Origin: Nocardia arizonensis
Lineage (GTDB): Bacteria; Actinomycetota; Actinomycetes; Mycobacteriales; Mycobacteriaceae
DNA: 42,648 nucleotides
Assembly: GCF_001310275.1 (NCBI RefSeq)
Contig: NZ_LGYZ01000055.1
Coordinates: forward strand, 1 to 42,648
Reading direction: 5' to 3'
Made by a program: the position numbers and the translations under genes. Below are positions 1-13,584 of this stretch, in pieces (positions within the stretch are counted from its first letter, which is position 1; each line of letters starts with the position of its first letter). The notes under the pieces were generated by a model, which was not told the origin of the DNA, did no database searches, and saw only the letters and a program-made list of their open reading frames with translations.

Positions 1-30
1 GGTTGCTCGTAAGACTCGCTCCGTGCGGGC

Positions 31-138
31 TGGGTTGGGTGGTGATGGTGCGGGTTTGGGGTGTGTCGGGGTGTGGGTTGGGTGGTGATGGTGTGGGTTT
101 GGGGTGTGTCGGGGTGTGGGTTTGGGGTGTGCCGGGGT
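31..138. repeat. G/T-rich 43-bp tandem repeat, 2.5 copies
   Basis: Two copies of a 43-bp unit (31-73 and 74-116) differ at one position, and a third partial copy (117-138) repeats the second half of the unit. The plus strand is almost entirely G and T, with many GGG/GGGG runs such as GGGTTTGGGG, so it could fold into G-quadruplexes. The array ends at the stop codon of the acnR-type gene, which is read from the other strand, so the RNA of that gene would carry the C/A-rich version. Function is unknown. Confidence 0.8.
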
Positions 139-704
139 TATTCCTTGCGGCGGACCGACGCTTCTACCAGATCCAGTACGGCTGAGAGGTTTTCGTTGGT
201 GTGGCCGGAGGCTATTCGGGCAATCAGGCCGTCCAGGACCAGGTCTAGGTAGCCCAGCAGTACGTCCGTGGGGACGTCGTCGCGTAGTGCGCCCGCGGCT
301 TTGCGGCGTTCCAGGCGGGCCAGGGTGGCCGCGGTCAACTCGGCGGAGCGTTGGGTCCAGCCTGCTCGGAACTCCGGGTCGGTGCGCAGGCGCCGGGCGA
401 TCTCCAGACGTGTTCCGAGCCAATTGAATTGCTCGGGGTGGGTGAGCATATCGCGCATGACCTGGACGATGCCCTGGTTGGCGGCGACGTCGGCCATGCG
501 CTCGGCGTCCTCCTGCGCAAGTGCGAGGAACAGGGCGTCCTTGTCGCGGAAATGGTGGAAGATGGCGCCGCGGGACAGGCCGATGGCCTCTTCGAGCCTG
601 CGCACGGTTGCGCCTTCGTATCCGTATTCGGCGAAGCAGGCCCGCGCCCCGTCGAGAATCTGGCTGCGGCGGGCGGCGAGATGATCTTCACTGACCTTGG
701 GCAA
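138..704 (-). CDS. acnR: TetR-family regulator AcnR (aconitase repressor)
   Basis: A 188-residue one-component regulator. The N-terminal helix-turn-helix spans about residues 32-55, with the family-typical stretch GATVRRLEEAIGLSRGAIFHHF, followed by an all-helical ligand domain. The sequence closely resembles AcnR of Corynebacterium glutamicum as I remember it (CFAEYGYEGATVRRLEEA; FLALAQEDAERM; VLDLVEASVRRK). That protein represses acn and responds to citrate-Mg. I chose the TTG start at 704 because GAGGAG lies about 6 nt upstream and homology begins there. A longer upstream in-frame ATG at 791 would read through a strong hairpin. The gene lies directly downstream of acn on the same strand, as in mycobacteria (Rv1474c-Rv1475c). 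A matching operator is present in the acn promoter. Its own promoter is not obvious; it may be read by partial readthrough from acn. Confidence 0.9.
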   Translation of the reverse strand: MPKVSEDHLAARRSQILDGARACFAEYGYEGATVRRLEEAIGLSRGAIFHHFRDKDALFLALAQEDAERMADVAANQGIVQVMRDMLTHPEQFNWLGTRLEIARRLRTDPEFRAGWTQRSAELTAATLARLERRKAAGALRDDVPTDVLLGYLDLVLDGLIARIASGHTNENLSAVLDLVEASVRRKE

Positions 705-727
705 TGCGGTCTCCTCGGGGGCATGTG

Positions 728-768
728 CGAGGTCCGCGCACCGCTTGCGATGCGGTACGCGGACCTCG
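728..768 (-). terminator. Strong hairpin between acn and acnR
   Basis: An 11-bp perfect stem, CGAGGTCCGCG (728-738) with CGCGGACCTCG (758-768), continues after one mismatch into a second 5-bp stem ACCGC/GCGGT around a 7-nt loop. It starts 55 nt after the aconitase stop and ends 23 nt before the acnR TTG start. There is no U-tract, as is common in actinobacteria. It probably terminates or attenuates acn transcription before acnR; an RNA-stability role is possible. Confidence 0.7.
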
Positions 769-822
769 GGACACGACGATGCTCGGATCATTCCCGCCGC
801 CGTCGGCGAGAGTCGAGAACGA

Positions 823-3764
<2,942 letters not shown>

Positions 3765-3976
3765 GTGCGGGGGCCGCTCGGCGCGGTGGGAACGGTCGCG
3801 TGGGGCGCCGCGTCGCGTACTGTGCACTCGAGCGACAGCGGCGGTCGGATCCGAATCCGGCGCGCACTCCTGGGGCGGCGGCATTCCGCCCGGGTCGGAC
3901 AGGAACAATGCTCACCACGCAGTGTTGTATGCCCGTCGCCTCGCATGACGACGCGGCTCGACAGACCGGATGGAAG

Positions 3977-4543
3977 ATGGCCCCCTCGCACACCTCGGTT
4001 TTCACCCCCAAGGCGGCGGAACTGCCGCCAGGCATCTCCGACAGCGGTTTGCGCACGATCCTGGTGGACGTGGCCGACAACCACGTGGCCACGCCGAAGG
4101 GCAAGGACCAGTCGGGGCTCGAGGCGGTCGTCGCCGACGCGCGATCCCACGGGATCCCGCTCAGCATCGTCGTGATTCCCGGCAATCCAGGCCACGACTC
4201 CAATCTACGGGACCTGGCCACCGAGGTCGGCAAGCAGGAGCACGGCACCGTGGTGGTGCTCAGCGACGATTGGGTGGGCACCTACAGCGATTCCGTCAGC
4301 CGCGTGACCCTCGAATGGGCCGAGGACGCCGCCAAGAGCACGCAGGGCAATTCCGTCGAGGCGGCACGTCTGTTCGTGGGGCGTCTCGAGGAGCCGCCGT
4401 CGGTTTCCTGGACGGCTATCACCGGTGTGATCGTCGCGGGCACCGTGCTGGTCGTCGGCGGTCTCTACTGGGTCAAGGCGCGGCGGGCGCGCGAGGAGTC
4501 TGCCGATCGCGCGGCCGAGGCGAACCTCTCGTCTTCCGAGTGA
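3977..4543 (+). CDS. Rv1476-like membrane protein (DUF6676 type)
   Basis: A protein of 188 residues with a soluble N-terminal domain and one C-terminal membrane segment (about residues 145-167, around ITGVIVAGTVLVVGGLYW), then a short basic, acidic-ended cytoplasmic tail. By position (between acn and ripA) and design it is the counterpart of M. tuberculosis Rv1476, an uncharacterised membrane protein of about the same length. The N-terminal domain contains a Rossmann-like beta-alpha pattern (LRTILVDVADN; IPLSIVVIPGN; HGTVVVLSDDW). The start is uncertain. ATG 3977 gives the family length. ATG 3908 has a better ribosome site (AGGA) but adds codons such as TGT TGT that are atypical here. It precedes ripA on the same strand, but a 270-bp gap suggests ripA has its own promoter. 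Confidence 0.75.
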   Translation: MAPSHTSVFTPKAAELPPGISDSGLRTILVDVADNHVATPKGKDQSGLEAVVADARSHGIPLSIVVIPGNPGHDSNLRDLATEVGKQEHGTVVVLSDDWVGTYSDSVSRVTLEWAEDAAKSTQGNSVEAARLFVGRLEEPPSVSWTAITGVIVAGTVLVVGGLYWVKARRAREESADRAAEANLSSSE

Positions 4544-4633
4544 CGGTCGGTTTCCCGGTGCCGACCTTTTCCTAACGACCGGTCTGTTTCCTCTGCGCTA
4601 AACCCTTCGCCCGTCTGGCTAATTTCTAGCAAT

Positions 4634-4646
4634 GGGTAAATTACCC
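4634..4646. promoter_or_regulatory. 13-bp perfect palindrome upstream of ripA
   Basis: GGGTAA-A-TTACCC is a perfect 6-1-6 inverted repeat in the AT-richest part of the 270-bp gap (4544-4813) before ripA. Apart from this dyad the gap holds no gene that I can see. The position would suit an operator controlling the endopeptidase, but I do not recognise the regulator. I looked for a c-di-AMP (ydaO) riboswitch here and did not find its conserved core. Confidence 0.4.
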
Positions 4647-4813
4647 GTGTGTGATTCTGTTGCCAGAGTTTTCTCGGTGGCGGATGTGTCGTACGGTTCG
4701 AATGGTTACCAGTGGTGAACATGTACTGACAAGGGCCATTTGTCGACCGTTGGGCTAGTTGGTTCGGCTGGGGCTCGTGAGGCTTTGCCGAATCAAGGTC
4801 CTCGGGAGGTGCG

Positions 4814-6229
4814 ATGCGCAGATTCGCCGATGGCTGTCGACACCCGCTATCGATCGCCACAGGGTTGCTGACCGTCGCAGCGCTTTGTCTGACAGCGGGT
4901 CCGTCCGAGGCGGTGCCGCCCCCGCCGCCCAATCCGAGCGACGGCGCGATCGCCGACGCGGCCGCGCGGGTGCGGTCAGGAGTCGGTGCGGTCGGCGCGC
5001 TGATCAACCAGGTCGCCGCGGTCGACCAGCAGCTTCGCGAACTCGATGACGCCATGGCGCGGCGCCGCGAGGAGGTCAACAAGGCCCTGGTCGACCTCGA
5101 GGACGCCCGCGACGCCGCCGACGCCGCGGCCGCGGCCGTGGTCGAGACCGGACGCGCGCTCGAGGGCGCGGGCGCCCGGCTCGCCGCGGCGCGCAAGGAA
5201 TTCGACGACTTCGCCACCGGCGCATATACCCGGCCGACCAACGGGTCGATGGTCACCTACCTGACCGCCGACGGACCCGGCGGGGCCATCGACCGCGCCC
5301 AGATCCTCGGTCTGGTCTCGAAGAATCAGCAGCAGGCCATGGACGCGCTGCGCCGCGCGCAGATCGAACAGGGCAACAAGAACTCCGAGGCGCGCCGGGC
5401 CGAATCGGTCGCGGTCGCGGCGGCGGCCGAGGCCGAACGGAAGAAGGTCGACGCGGAGAACTCGGTCGCCGCGACCACGGCCGAGTTGGACGCCCAGACC
5501 GTGCGCCGAGACGGTCTGTCGCGTGAACGCGCGGACGCACAGGCCGAACTCGACGCCGCGCGTGCGGACGTCGCGGGATTGCAGAGCCGGCGCGATGCCT
5601 ATCTGGCCTGGGATCAGCAGCGCCGGGCCGAGGAAGCGGCGTTACAGGCCGCCGCGCGCGCCGCCGCGGCCCGCGCCGCCACCGACGCGGCCGCCCGGGA
5701 ACGGGCCGCCCAGACCGGCGCCGACCGGCGGCCGCACACCGATCTGGAGAATTCCACCCCGCCCAAGCGCAGCACCCCGCGCCCGTCCAAGCCATCGGTC
5801 ACCGGCTCGGCGGCGGTCGAGACGGTCGTCGACCGGGCCATGTCGCAGCTCGGGGTGGTCTACGCCTGGGGCGGCGGTGACGAGGACGGTCCAACCAAGG
5901 GCATTCGTGACGGTGGCGTCGCCGACCGCCACGGCGATTTCGACAAGGTCGGATTCGACTGTTCAGGGCTCATGGTCTACGCCTTCGCGGGCATCGGGGT
6001 CTCGCTGCCCCACTACAGCGGCTACCAGTACAACGCGGGCACCAGGGTGCCGGTCGATGATCGCGAACGCGGCGACATGCTGTTCTGGGGTCCGGGCGGC
6101 AGTCAGCACGTGGCGCTGTACCTCGGCGACGGCACCATGGTCGAGGCGCCGCAATCCGGCGAGTTGGTGAAGGTTTCTCCGGTGCGGGAAGCGGGCATCA
6201 TGCCGTTCGCCGTCCGTATCGTCGACTGA
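4814..6229 (+). CDS. ripA: NlpC/P60 peptidoglycan endopeptidase RipA
   Basis: A 471-residue secreted cell-wall hydrolase that cleaves the D-Glu/meso-Dpm bond in the peptidoglycan stem and is needed for daughter-cell separation. Residues 1-33 form a Sec signal peptide (cleavage near PSEA|VPPP). About 40-300 is an Ala-rich coiled-coil inhibitory/docking region, 305-330 is a Pro-rich linker, and 333-471 is the NlpC/P60 domain. The catalytic triad lies at Cys383 (FDCSG), His432 (QHVALYLG) and Glu444 (VEAPQSG), the same numbers as in M. tuberculosis RipA (Rv1477). GGGAGG sits just upstream of the ATG. In M. tuberculosis the paralogue ripB follows; here it is missing and the next gene is moxR. The match in length, triad and neighbours makes orthology very likely. 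Confidence 0.95.
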   Translation: MRRFADGCRHPLSIATGLLTVAALCLTAGPSEAVPPPPPNPSDGAIADAAARVRSGVGAVGALINQVAAVDQQLRELDDAMARRREEVNKALVDLEDARDAADAAAAAVVETGRALEGAGARLAAARKEFDDFATGAYTRPTNGSMVTYLTADGPGGAIDRAQILGLVSKNQQQAMDALRRAQIEQGNKNSEARRAESVAVAAAAEAERKKVDAENSVAATTAELDAQTVRRDGLSRERADAQAELDAARADVAGLQSRRDAYLAWDQQRRAEEAALQAAARAAAARAATDAAARERAAQTGADRRPHTDLENSTPPKRSTPRPSKPSVTGSAAVETVVDRAMSQLGVVYAWGGGDEDGPTKGIRDGGVADRHGDFDKVGFDCSGLMVYAFAGIGVSLPHYSGYQYNAGTRVPVDDRERGDMLFWGPGGSQHVALYLGDGTMVEAPQSGELVKVSPVREAGIMPFAVRIVD

Positions 6230-6251
6230 CGTTCTCCCCGATCGGAGCTGA

Positions 6252-6295
6252 GAATCCGGTGCGAATCCGGCCCGAATCCGGCCCGAATCCGGCTG
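6252..6295. repeat. Four 11-bp tandem repeats between ripA and moxR
   Basis: Units GAATCCGGTGC, GAATCCGGCCC (twice) and GAATCCGGCTG follow one another without gaps at 6252, 6263, 6274 and 6285. An 11-bp period places each copy on nearly the same face of the helix, so it could bind a protein cooperatively, or it may be simple slippage-derived repeat. It occupies the gap where ripB stands in M. tuberculosis and lies 70 bp upstream of the moxR start. Confidence 0.85.
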
Positions 6296-6364
6296 ATACC
6301 GGAGCCGGTTGCGGCATGTGCGGCGATTACCTGGAATAGTTGGGGCAGCACGCACAGGACCGAG

Positions 6365-7542
<1,178 letters not shown>

Positions 7543-7546
<4 letters not shown>

Positions 7547-8529
7547 CGGCCGCATTCGATCCCGCTGCCCGAGCGCAGATGAGCCCGCATTCCCCGCCCT
7601 CGTTCCGCGCGGGTGAGCTGACCGACCCGCGGCTCACGGCGGCGCTGAAGACACTCGAGCTCACCGTGCGCCGCCGTCTCGACGGCGTCCTGCACGGTGA
7701 CCATCTCGGCCTGATACCCGGCCCAGGGTCCGAACCCGGCGAGGCACGGGCCTATCAGCCGGGTGACGACGTGCGCCAGATGGATTGGTCGGTCACCGCC
7801 CGCACCACCCATCCGCACGTGCGGCAGATGATCGCCGACCGCGAGCTGGAGACGTGGATGGTGGTCGACCTGTCGGCCAGCCTCGACTTCGGTACCGCCT
7901 TGTGCCAGAAGCGCGATCTCGCGATCGCCGCCGGGGCCGCGATCACCCACCTGACCAGCGGGGGCGGTAATCGCATCGGCGCGGTGGTCGCCACCGGCGA
8001 ACGGCTGACGCGCATTCCGGCGCGCAGCGGGCGGGTGCACGCGCAGTCGCTGCTGCGCAGCATCGCCACCACCCCGCACGCTCGCGACGGCGTGCGCGGT
8101 GATCTGCGCGGTGGCATCGAATCGCTGCGCCGTCCCCAGCGCAAACGCGGGCTGGCCGTGATCATCAGCGATTTCCTCGGCGAGATCGACTGGCAGCGTT
8201 CCCTGCGCGCCATCTCGGCGCGCCATGATCTGCTCGCGGTGGAGGTGCTCGATCCGCGCGATCTGGCGCTGCCCGATATGGGCGATGTGGTGCTTCATGA
8301 TCCCGAGACCGGGCGGACCAGGGAATTCAGTGTGACCCCGACGCTGCGCGCGGACTTCGCCGCCGCGGCCCAGCGGCATCGCCGTCAGGTGGAGCAGGCG
8401 CTGCGCAGCTGCGGCGCGCCCGTGCTGACCTTGCAGACAGACCGGGACTGGATCGCGGACGTGGTCCGTTTCGTCGCCACCCGGCGCCACGCGTTCGGCG
8501 CCCCGAGCGGACAGGCACCGCGCCAGTGA
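7543..8529 (+). CDS. DUF58 family protein (Rv1480-like)
   Basis: A 328-residue protein with the DUF58 signature around residues 66-95 (ARAYQPGDDVRQMDWSVTAR), which precedes a VWA-like fold: VVDLSASLDFG, then GAVVATG, then AVIISDF. It belongs to the standard MoxR-DUF58-VWA cassette and probably serves as an adaptor between the AAA+ ATPase and its substrates. No signal peptide or strong membrane span is visible, so it is likely cytosolic. The GTG start overlaps the moxR stop, and its own stop overlaps the next GTG, both by 4 nt. The M. tuberculosis counterpart is Rv1480. Confidence 0.93.
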
Positions 8530-9527
8530 GCATTTCCCATTTCACCGCGCTGATCTGGCTCGCCTTCCTCGTCGTTGTCGCCCTCATCGCGCTCGGCTAT
8601 GTCCTCGTGCAGCGCGGCAGGCACAAGCACATGCTGCGGTTCAGCAATATGGAGCTGCTGGAGAAGGTCGCTCCGACGCGGCCGAGCCCGCTGCGTCACG
8701 TGCCGATCGCGCTGATGCTGGTCGGACTCGCGCTGTTGACCATCGCCGCGGCCGGGCCGACCTCGGTGCAGAAGGTGCCGCGCAACCGTGCCACGGTGAT
8801 GCTGGTCATGGACGTGTCGCTGTCGATGGAGGCCACCGATGTCGCGCCGAGCCGCATCCAGGTCGCCAAGAAGGCGGGCAAGGAATTCGTCGACGGCCTG
8901 CCGACCGGGCTCAATATCGGCTTCGTGACCTTCGCGGGCACCGCCTCGGTGATGGTCTCGCCCACCACCAACCACGAATCGGTGAAGGCGGCCATCGACA
9001 ATGTCAAACTCGCCGAGCGCACCGCGACCGGCGAGGGCATCTTGACGGCGTTGCAGGCCATCGAGACCTTGGCCTCGGTGCTCGGCGGCGGTCAGGAACC
9101 GCCGCCCGCGCGCATCGTGCTCATGTCGGACGGCAAGCAGACCGTGCCCTCCTTCGACGACATCGACAATCCGCGCCACGAATTCGTCGCCGCCCGGCTC
9201 GCCAAGACCAAGAACGTGCCGATCTCGACGATCTCGTTCGGCACCTCGTGGGGTTCGGTGGAGATCCCCCGCGAGGACGGCTCCTCGGAGAAGGTGCCGG
9301 TAGCGGTGGACGACGACGCCATGCGTGAACTCGCCAGACTCAGCGGCGGCGATTTCTACACCGCCGCCTCGGCCCAGGAGTTGACCAAGGTCTACGACAC
9401 CCTCGAGGAGCAGATCGGTTTCGAGCTGACCAGGGGTGATGCGAGCAGGCCGTGGCTGCTGCTGGGAATGCTGCTCGTCGCGGCGGGTATTGTCACCGGA
9501 TTGCTGTACCGTCAGCGCCTGCCGTGA
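8526..9527 (+). CDS. VWA domain membrane protein (Rv1481-like)
   Basis: A 333-residue membrane protein with N-terminal spans at about 6-28 and 58-76, a VWA domain at about 88-290, and a C-terminal span at about 309-328. The metal-ion-dependent adhesion site is intact: DVSLS at 96-100, a Thr in the TATGEG loop, and SDGK near 201-204. The topology (BatA/BatB-like) puts the VWA domain between membrane spans, where it would bind protein partners and be remodelled by MoxR. Translation is coupled to the DUF58 gene through GTGA. It is the counterpart of Rv1481. The 63-bp gap that follows holds the fabG1 promoter. Confidence 0.93.
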   Translation: MSISHFTALIWLAFLVVVALIALGYVLVQRGRHKHMLRFSNMELLEKVAPTRPSPLRHVPIALMLVGLALLTIAAAGPTSVQKVPRNRATVMLVMDVSLSMEATDVAPSRIQVAKKAGKEFVDGLPTGLNIGFVTFAGTASVMVSPTTNHESVKAAIDNVKLAERTATGEGILTALQAIETLASVLGGGQEPPPARIVLMSDGKQTVPSFDDIDNPRHEFVAARLAKTKNVPISTISFGTSWGSVEIPREDGSSEKVPVAVDDDAMRELARLSGGDFYTAASAQELTKVYDTLEEQIGFELTRGDASRPWLLLGMLLVAAGIVTGLLYRQRLP

Positions 9528-10313
<786 letters not shown>

Positions 10314-10356
10314 CCTTCGCGTCCCCGATACACCGACACAGGAGAACGACAGACTC

Positions 10357-11190
10357 ATGGGCGGATTGCTCGAGGGCAAGACCATCCTGATCACCGGCAT
10401 CATCACCGATGCCTCGATCGCCTTCCACGCCGCGGCGGTGGCGCAGGAGCAGGGTGCGCGCGTCATCATCACCGGTTTCGACCGGCTGCGGCTGATCGAT
10501 CGGATCGCGCAGCGGCTGCCGAAGGAGGTGCCGCCCGCCATCGAACTCGACGCCACCAACGAGGACCACCTCGCGACCCTGGCCGACCGGGTGCGCGAGG
10601 TCGCGCCGGAGGGTCTCGACGGGGTGCTGCACTCCATCGCATTCGCCCCGCGGACCCTCATGGGGCCCGAGGCCAAGCCCTTCCTCGAGGGGCCGGGGCC
10701 CGATGCCGCCAAGGCGTTCGAGATCTCGGCGTGGAGCTACGCCTCGCTGGCGCGCGCCGTGCTGCCGGTCATGAACGAGGGCGGCTCGCTGGTCGGCATG
10801 GATTTCGATCCGCGCACCGCGATGCCGTACTACAACTGGATGGGCGTGGCCAAGGCCGCGCTGGAATCGGTGAACCGCTATGTCGCGCGGGAGGTGGGCG
10901 CGGCCAAGAAGATCCGGTCCAACCTGATCGCCGCAGGCCCGATCAAGACACTGGCGGCCAAGGCCATCGCGGGCACCGCCACCGACGACGCCGCCAAGAT
11001 GAACCAGCTCAACACCTACTGGGACGGCGCGTCGCCGATCGGCTGGGATGTCGATGATCCGACCGTGGTCGCGAAGTCCATCTGCGCCCTGCTCTCGGAC
11101 TGGCTGCCCGGCACCACCGGTTCGATCATCTACGTCGACGGCGGCGCCAGCCACAACACGTGGCTGCCCGAGGAGCTGCCGACGGCCTGA
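10357..11190 (+). CDS. inhA: NADH-dependent enoyl-ACP reductase InhA
   Basis: A 277-residue FAS-II enoyl reductase that performs the last step of each elongation round; it is the target of isoniazid-NAD adducts in mycobacteria. The N-terminus [20 protein letters not shown] is the InhA nucleotide-binding signature. The substrate-site residues correspond to Phe150, Tyr159 and Lys166 (M. tuberculosis 149, 158, 165), within [14 protein letters not shown]...AKAAL. The residue aligned with the resistance site Ser94 is Ser93 (HSIAF). GGAGAA lies upstream of the ATG. The last base of its TGA is the first base of the hemH ATG (TGATG). The protein retains the InhA-type DGG...HNTWL tail. Confidence 0.96.
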   Translation: MGGLLEGKTILITGIITDASIAFHAAAVAQEQGARVIITGFDRLRLIDRIAQRLPKEVPPAIELDATNEDHLATLADRVREVAPEGLDGVLHSIAFAPRTLMGPEAKPFLEGPGPDAAKAFEISAWSYASLARAVLPVMNEGGSLVGMDFDPRTAMPYYNWMGVAKAALESVNRYVAREVGAAKKIRSNLIAAGPIKTLAAKAIAGTATDDAAKMNQLNTYWDGASPIGWDVDDPTVVAKSICALLSDWLPGTTGSIIYVDGGASHNTWLPEELPTA

Positions 11191-12242
11191 TGAGCTACGA
11201 CGCGCTGCTCGTCCTGTCCTTCGGCGGCCCCGAACGCCCGGAGGACGTCATGCCGTTTCTGGAGAACGTCACCCGGGGTCGGGGGGTGCCGCGGGCGCGT
11301 CTGGAGGAGGTCGCGAGGCACTACCTGCATTTCGGCGGTGTCTCACCGATCAACGAGCTCAACCGTGACATCATCGCCGCGGTCGAGGGGGAGTTGGCGA
11401 GTACGGGTACGGAATTGCCGGTGTACTTCGGCAATCGCAACTGGCATCCGATGGTGGAGGACACCGTCGAGCGGATGGCCGCCGACGGCGTCGGCTCCGC
11501 GCTGGTGTTCCCGACCTCGGCCTGGGGCGGTTATTCGGGATGCCTGCAATATCACGAGGACATCGCCAGGGCGCGCGCCGCGGTCGGCGCGGGTGCGCCC
11601 GAATTGGTGAAGCTGCGCCAATATTTCGACCACCCGCTGTTCATCGATGCCTTCGCCGACGCCATTCGCGCCGCCCTGGAACGGATTCCGGTCGATCGCC
11701 GCGACCGGACGCGGCTGGTCTGCACCGCGCATTCGGTTCCGGTCGCGGCCGACATCGGGTCGGGTCCGCCCGCCGACGGCGGAAGGCTCTACAGCCGTCA
11801 GGTCGCCGAGGCCGCCCGATTGTGTGCGGCGGCAACGGGTTTCGCCGATTACGACGTGGTGTGGCAATCACGGTCGGGACCGCCGCAGGTGCCGTGGCTC
11901 GAACCCGACATCGTCGATCATCTCGAGGATCTGTCCGGTAGGGGCGTCGACTCGGTGGTGGTGTGCCCGATCGGATTCGTCTCCGACCACCTCGAGGTGA
12001 TCTGGGATCTGGACAACGAGGCCGAGGAGAAGGCCGCCGAACTCGGAATGGCCTTCTCGCGCGCCGCGACACCCGGCGCCGATCCGCGCTTCGCCCGTCT
12101 GGTGGTGGAGTTGATCGGCGAACACATCGAGGGCGGCCCCGTCCGCCGGCTTGGTTCCGTACCCGGTTACGGCTGCACCCGCGACGGCGCGCCCTGCGTC
12201 ACCGGCTGCTGCGCCGTGCGCCGCTCACCCGCCGCGTCCTAG
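11190..12242 (+). CDS. hemH: Coproporphyrin ferrochelatase HemH/CpfC
   Basis: A 350-residue cytosolic enzyme that inserts Fe(II) into the porphyrin ring; in actinobacteria the substrate is coproporphyrin III in the coproporphyrin-dependent haem pathway. His181 (TAHSVP) and Glu269 (SDHLEV) are the conserved metal-site residues. Four cysteines fit the actinobacterial [2Fe-2S] cluster: Cys118 (YSGCLQY), Cys329, Cys336 and one of Cys340/341 in the tail (GCTRDGAPC...CC). The start overlaps the inhA stop by one base, so translation is coupled. The fabG1-inhA-hemH order equals Rv1483-Rv1485. The gene ends at a convergent terminator shared with the stomatin-like gene. Confidence 0.95.
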   Translation: MSYDALLVLSFGGPERPEDVMPFLENVTRGRGVPRARLEEVARHYLHFGGVSPINELNRDIIAAVEGELASTGTELPVYFGNRNWHPMVEDTVERMAADGVGSALVFPTSAWGGYSGCLQYHEDIARARAAVGAGAPELVKLRQYFDHPLFIDAFADAIRAALERIPVDRRDRTRLVCTAHSVPVAADIGSGPPADGGRLYSRQVAEAARLCAAATGFADYDVVWQSRSGPPQVPWLEPDIVDHLEDLSGRGVDSVVVCPIGFVSDHLEVIWDLDNEAEEKAAELGMAFSRAATPGADPRFARLVVELIGEHIEGGPVRRLGSVPGYGCTRDGAPCVTGCCAVRRSPAAS

Positions 12243-12243
12243 T

Positions 12244-12281
12244 CCGCGCGGCGGGTCCGGTCGCACCGGGACGCCGCGCGG
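12244..12281. terminator. Bidirectional terminator between hemH and stomatin-like gene
   Basis: A 10-bp perfect stem CCGCGCGGCG/CGCCGCGCGG (12244-12253 with 12272-12281) encloses a second small stem CCGGT/ACCGG. It begins 2 nt after the hemH TAG and ends 7 nt before the convergent stop codon at 12289, so it fits both transcripts. No U-tract is present. Confidence 0.75.
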
Positions 12282-12288
12282 GCGGACT

Positions 12289-13584
12289 CTAGCGGCGGTG
12301 GTTCTCCGGGGGTTCCCAGGGGCGTCCATAGGGTTCGGGTCCGCCGGGAGGCATCGGGGTGAATCCGGGAGGCGGGGGCTGCTGCGACAGTTGCTGTGGC
12401 GGGGGCGGGCTCGACGGCGGCTGTTGGGCGGGGGCGGGCGGCGGCGGCGCCACGGGCGGTTGCGGTGCCGCGGGATGGGCGCCGGTGGGTGACATGCCTT
12501 CCACCGGCGTGCGGGCGGTGGCCTCCGCGGCGCGGACGGCGCGCTCGATGGTCGGATCGGGCGCGGTGTCGAACCAGTCGGCGACATCGGAGTCGTCGGT
12601 TTCCACGGTGCCCTCGTCGGCGGGTGGTTCGTAGCGGAAGACCTCGTCCTCGCCCTTCGTGGCGAAGCTCTTCGCGAAACCCTCCAGCGCCTTGCCGAAA
12701 TCGCTTGGCACCAGCCACACCTTGTTGGCATCGCCGCGAGCGACCATGGGCAGTGTCTGCATGTATTGGTAGGCAAGCAGTTCCGGGGTCGGCTTACCGG
12801 ATTTGATTGCGGCGAAGACCTTTTCGATCGCCTTGGCCTGGCCCTGTGCCTGGAGGAAGGAAGCCGCGCGCTCACCCTGGGCGCGCAGGATGCGACTCTG
12901 GCGCTCGCCCTCGGCGGACAGAATGGATGACTGCTTGGCGCCCTCGGCGGCGAGGATCTGCGCCTGCTTGGCGCCTTCGGCGGTCTTGATCTGGGATTCG
13001 CGCTGGCCTTCGGCGGTCAGGATCATGGCGCGCTTCTCGCGGTCGGCCTTCATCTGCTTCTCCATCGATTCCTGGATGGAGGGCGGCGGATCGATGGACT
13101 TGAGTTCGACCCGCGCCACCCGCAGACCCCAGCGCCCGGTGGCCTCGTCGAGGACGCCGCGCAGCTGGCTGTTGATCTGATCGCGCGAGGTCAGCGTCTC
13201 CTCGAGGGTCATGCCGCCGACCACGTTGCGAAGTGTGGTGACGGTGAGCTGTTCGACGGCGGCGATGTAGTTGCTGATCTCGTAGACCGCGGCCTGCGGG
13301 CTGGTGACCTGGAAGTACACCACCGAGTCGATCTGCAGGGTCAGGTTGTCCTGCGTGATCACCGGCTGCGGCGGGAAGGACACCACGCGTTCGCGCAGGT
13401 CGACCTTGGCGCGGATACGGTCGGCGAAGGGCACGAGGAAGGTGAGTTGTCCCGAGACGGTGCGGGAATAGCGGCCGAGACGCTCGATCACCGCGGCCTC
13501 GGCCTGGGGTACCAGCGCGACAGATTTGACGACCACCACCACGACCAGCAGGACGAGGACGACGGCCACGATGGCGTAAGCCAT
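12289..13584 (-). CDS. Stomatin/prohibitin-like SPFH membrane protein (Rv1488-like)
   Basis: A 431-residue membrane-anchored scaffold. An N-terminal span at 2-20 (AYAIVAVVLVLLVVVVVVK) is followed by an SPFH domain (about 25-220, with VPQAEAAVIERLGR and LRERVVSFPPQPVITQDN). Next comes an Ala/Gln/Glu-rich coiled coil (about 185-275, repeated AEG-KQ-IL blocks). The last 75 residues are Pro-rich and disordered. Such proteins oligomerise and organise membrane microdomains, usually with an NfeD partner. The ATG overlaps the TAA of the upstream NfeD gene (TAATG), which fixes the start. The counterparts are Rv1487-Rv1488. In M. tuberculosis these are annotated on the hemH strand, as I recall, whereas here they converge on hemH. 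Confidence 0.92.
   Translation of the reverse strand: MAYAIVAVVLVLLVVVVVVKSVALVPQAEAAVIERLGRYSRTVSGQLTFLVPFADRIRAKVDLRERVVSFPPQPVITQDNLTLQIDSVVYFQVTSPQAAVYEISNYIAAVEQLTVTTLRNVVGGMTLEETLTSRDQINSQLRGVLDEATGRWGLRVARVELKSIDPPPSIQESMEKQMKADREKRAMILTAEGQRESQIKTAEGAKQAQILAAEGAKQSSILSAEGERQSRILRAQGERAASFLQAQGQAKAIEKVFAAIKSGKPTPELLAYQYMQTLPMVARGDANKVWLVPSDFGKALEGFAKSFATKGEDEVFRYEPPADEGTVETDDSDVADWFDTAPDPTIERAVRAAEATARTPVEGMSPTGAHPAAPQPPVAPPPPAPAQQPPSSPPPPQQLSQQPPPPGFTPMPPGGPEPYGRPWEPPENHRR

Noticed and set aside
31..138. CRISPR array
   Set aside because: The repeats are head-to-tail without spacers, and there are no cas genes in the window.
138..791. Longer acnR starting at ATG 791
   Set aside because: The extra 29 residues would be encoded across a strong hairpin, lack homology to AcnR, and ignore the good ribosome site before TTG 704.
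4544..4813. c-di-AMP (ydaO) riboswitch before ripA
   Set aside because: These occur before cell-wall hydrolase genes in actinobacteria, and GCCGAATC is present near 4788. The rest of the conserved core, such as the GACAGCTAAC-like segment, is not.
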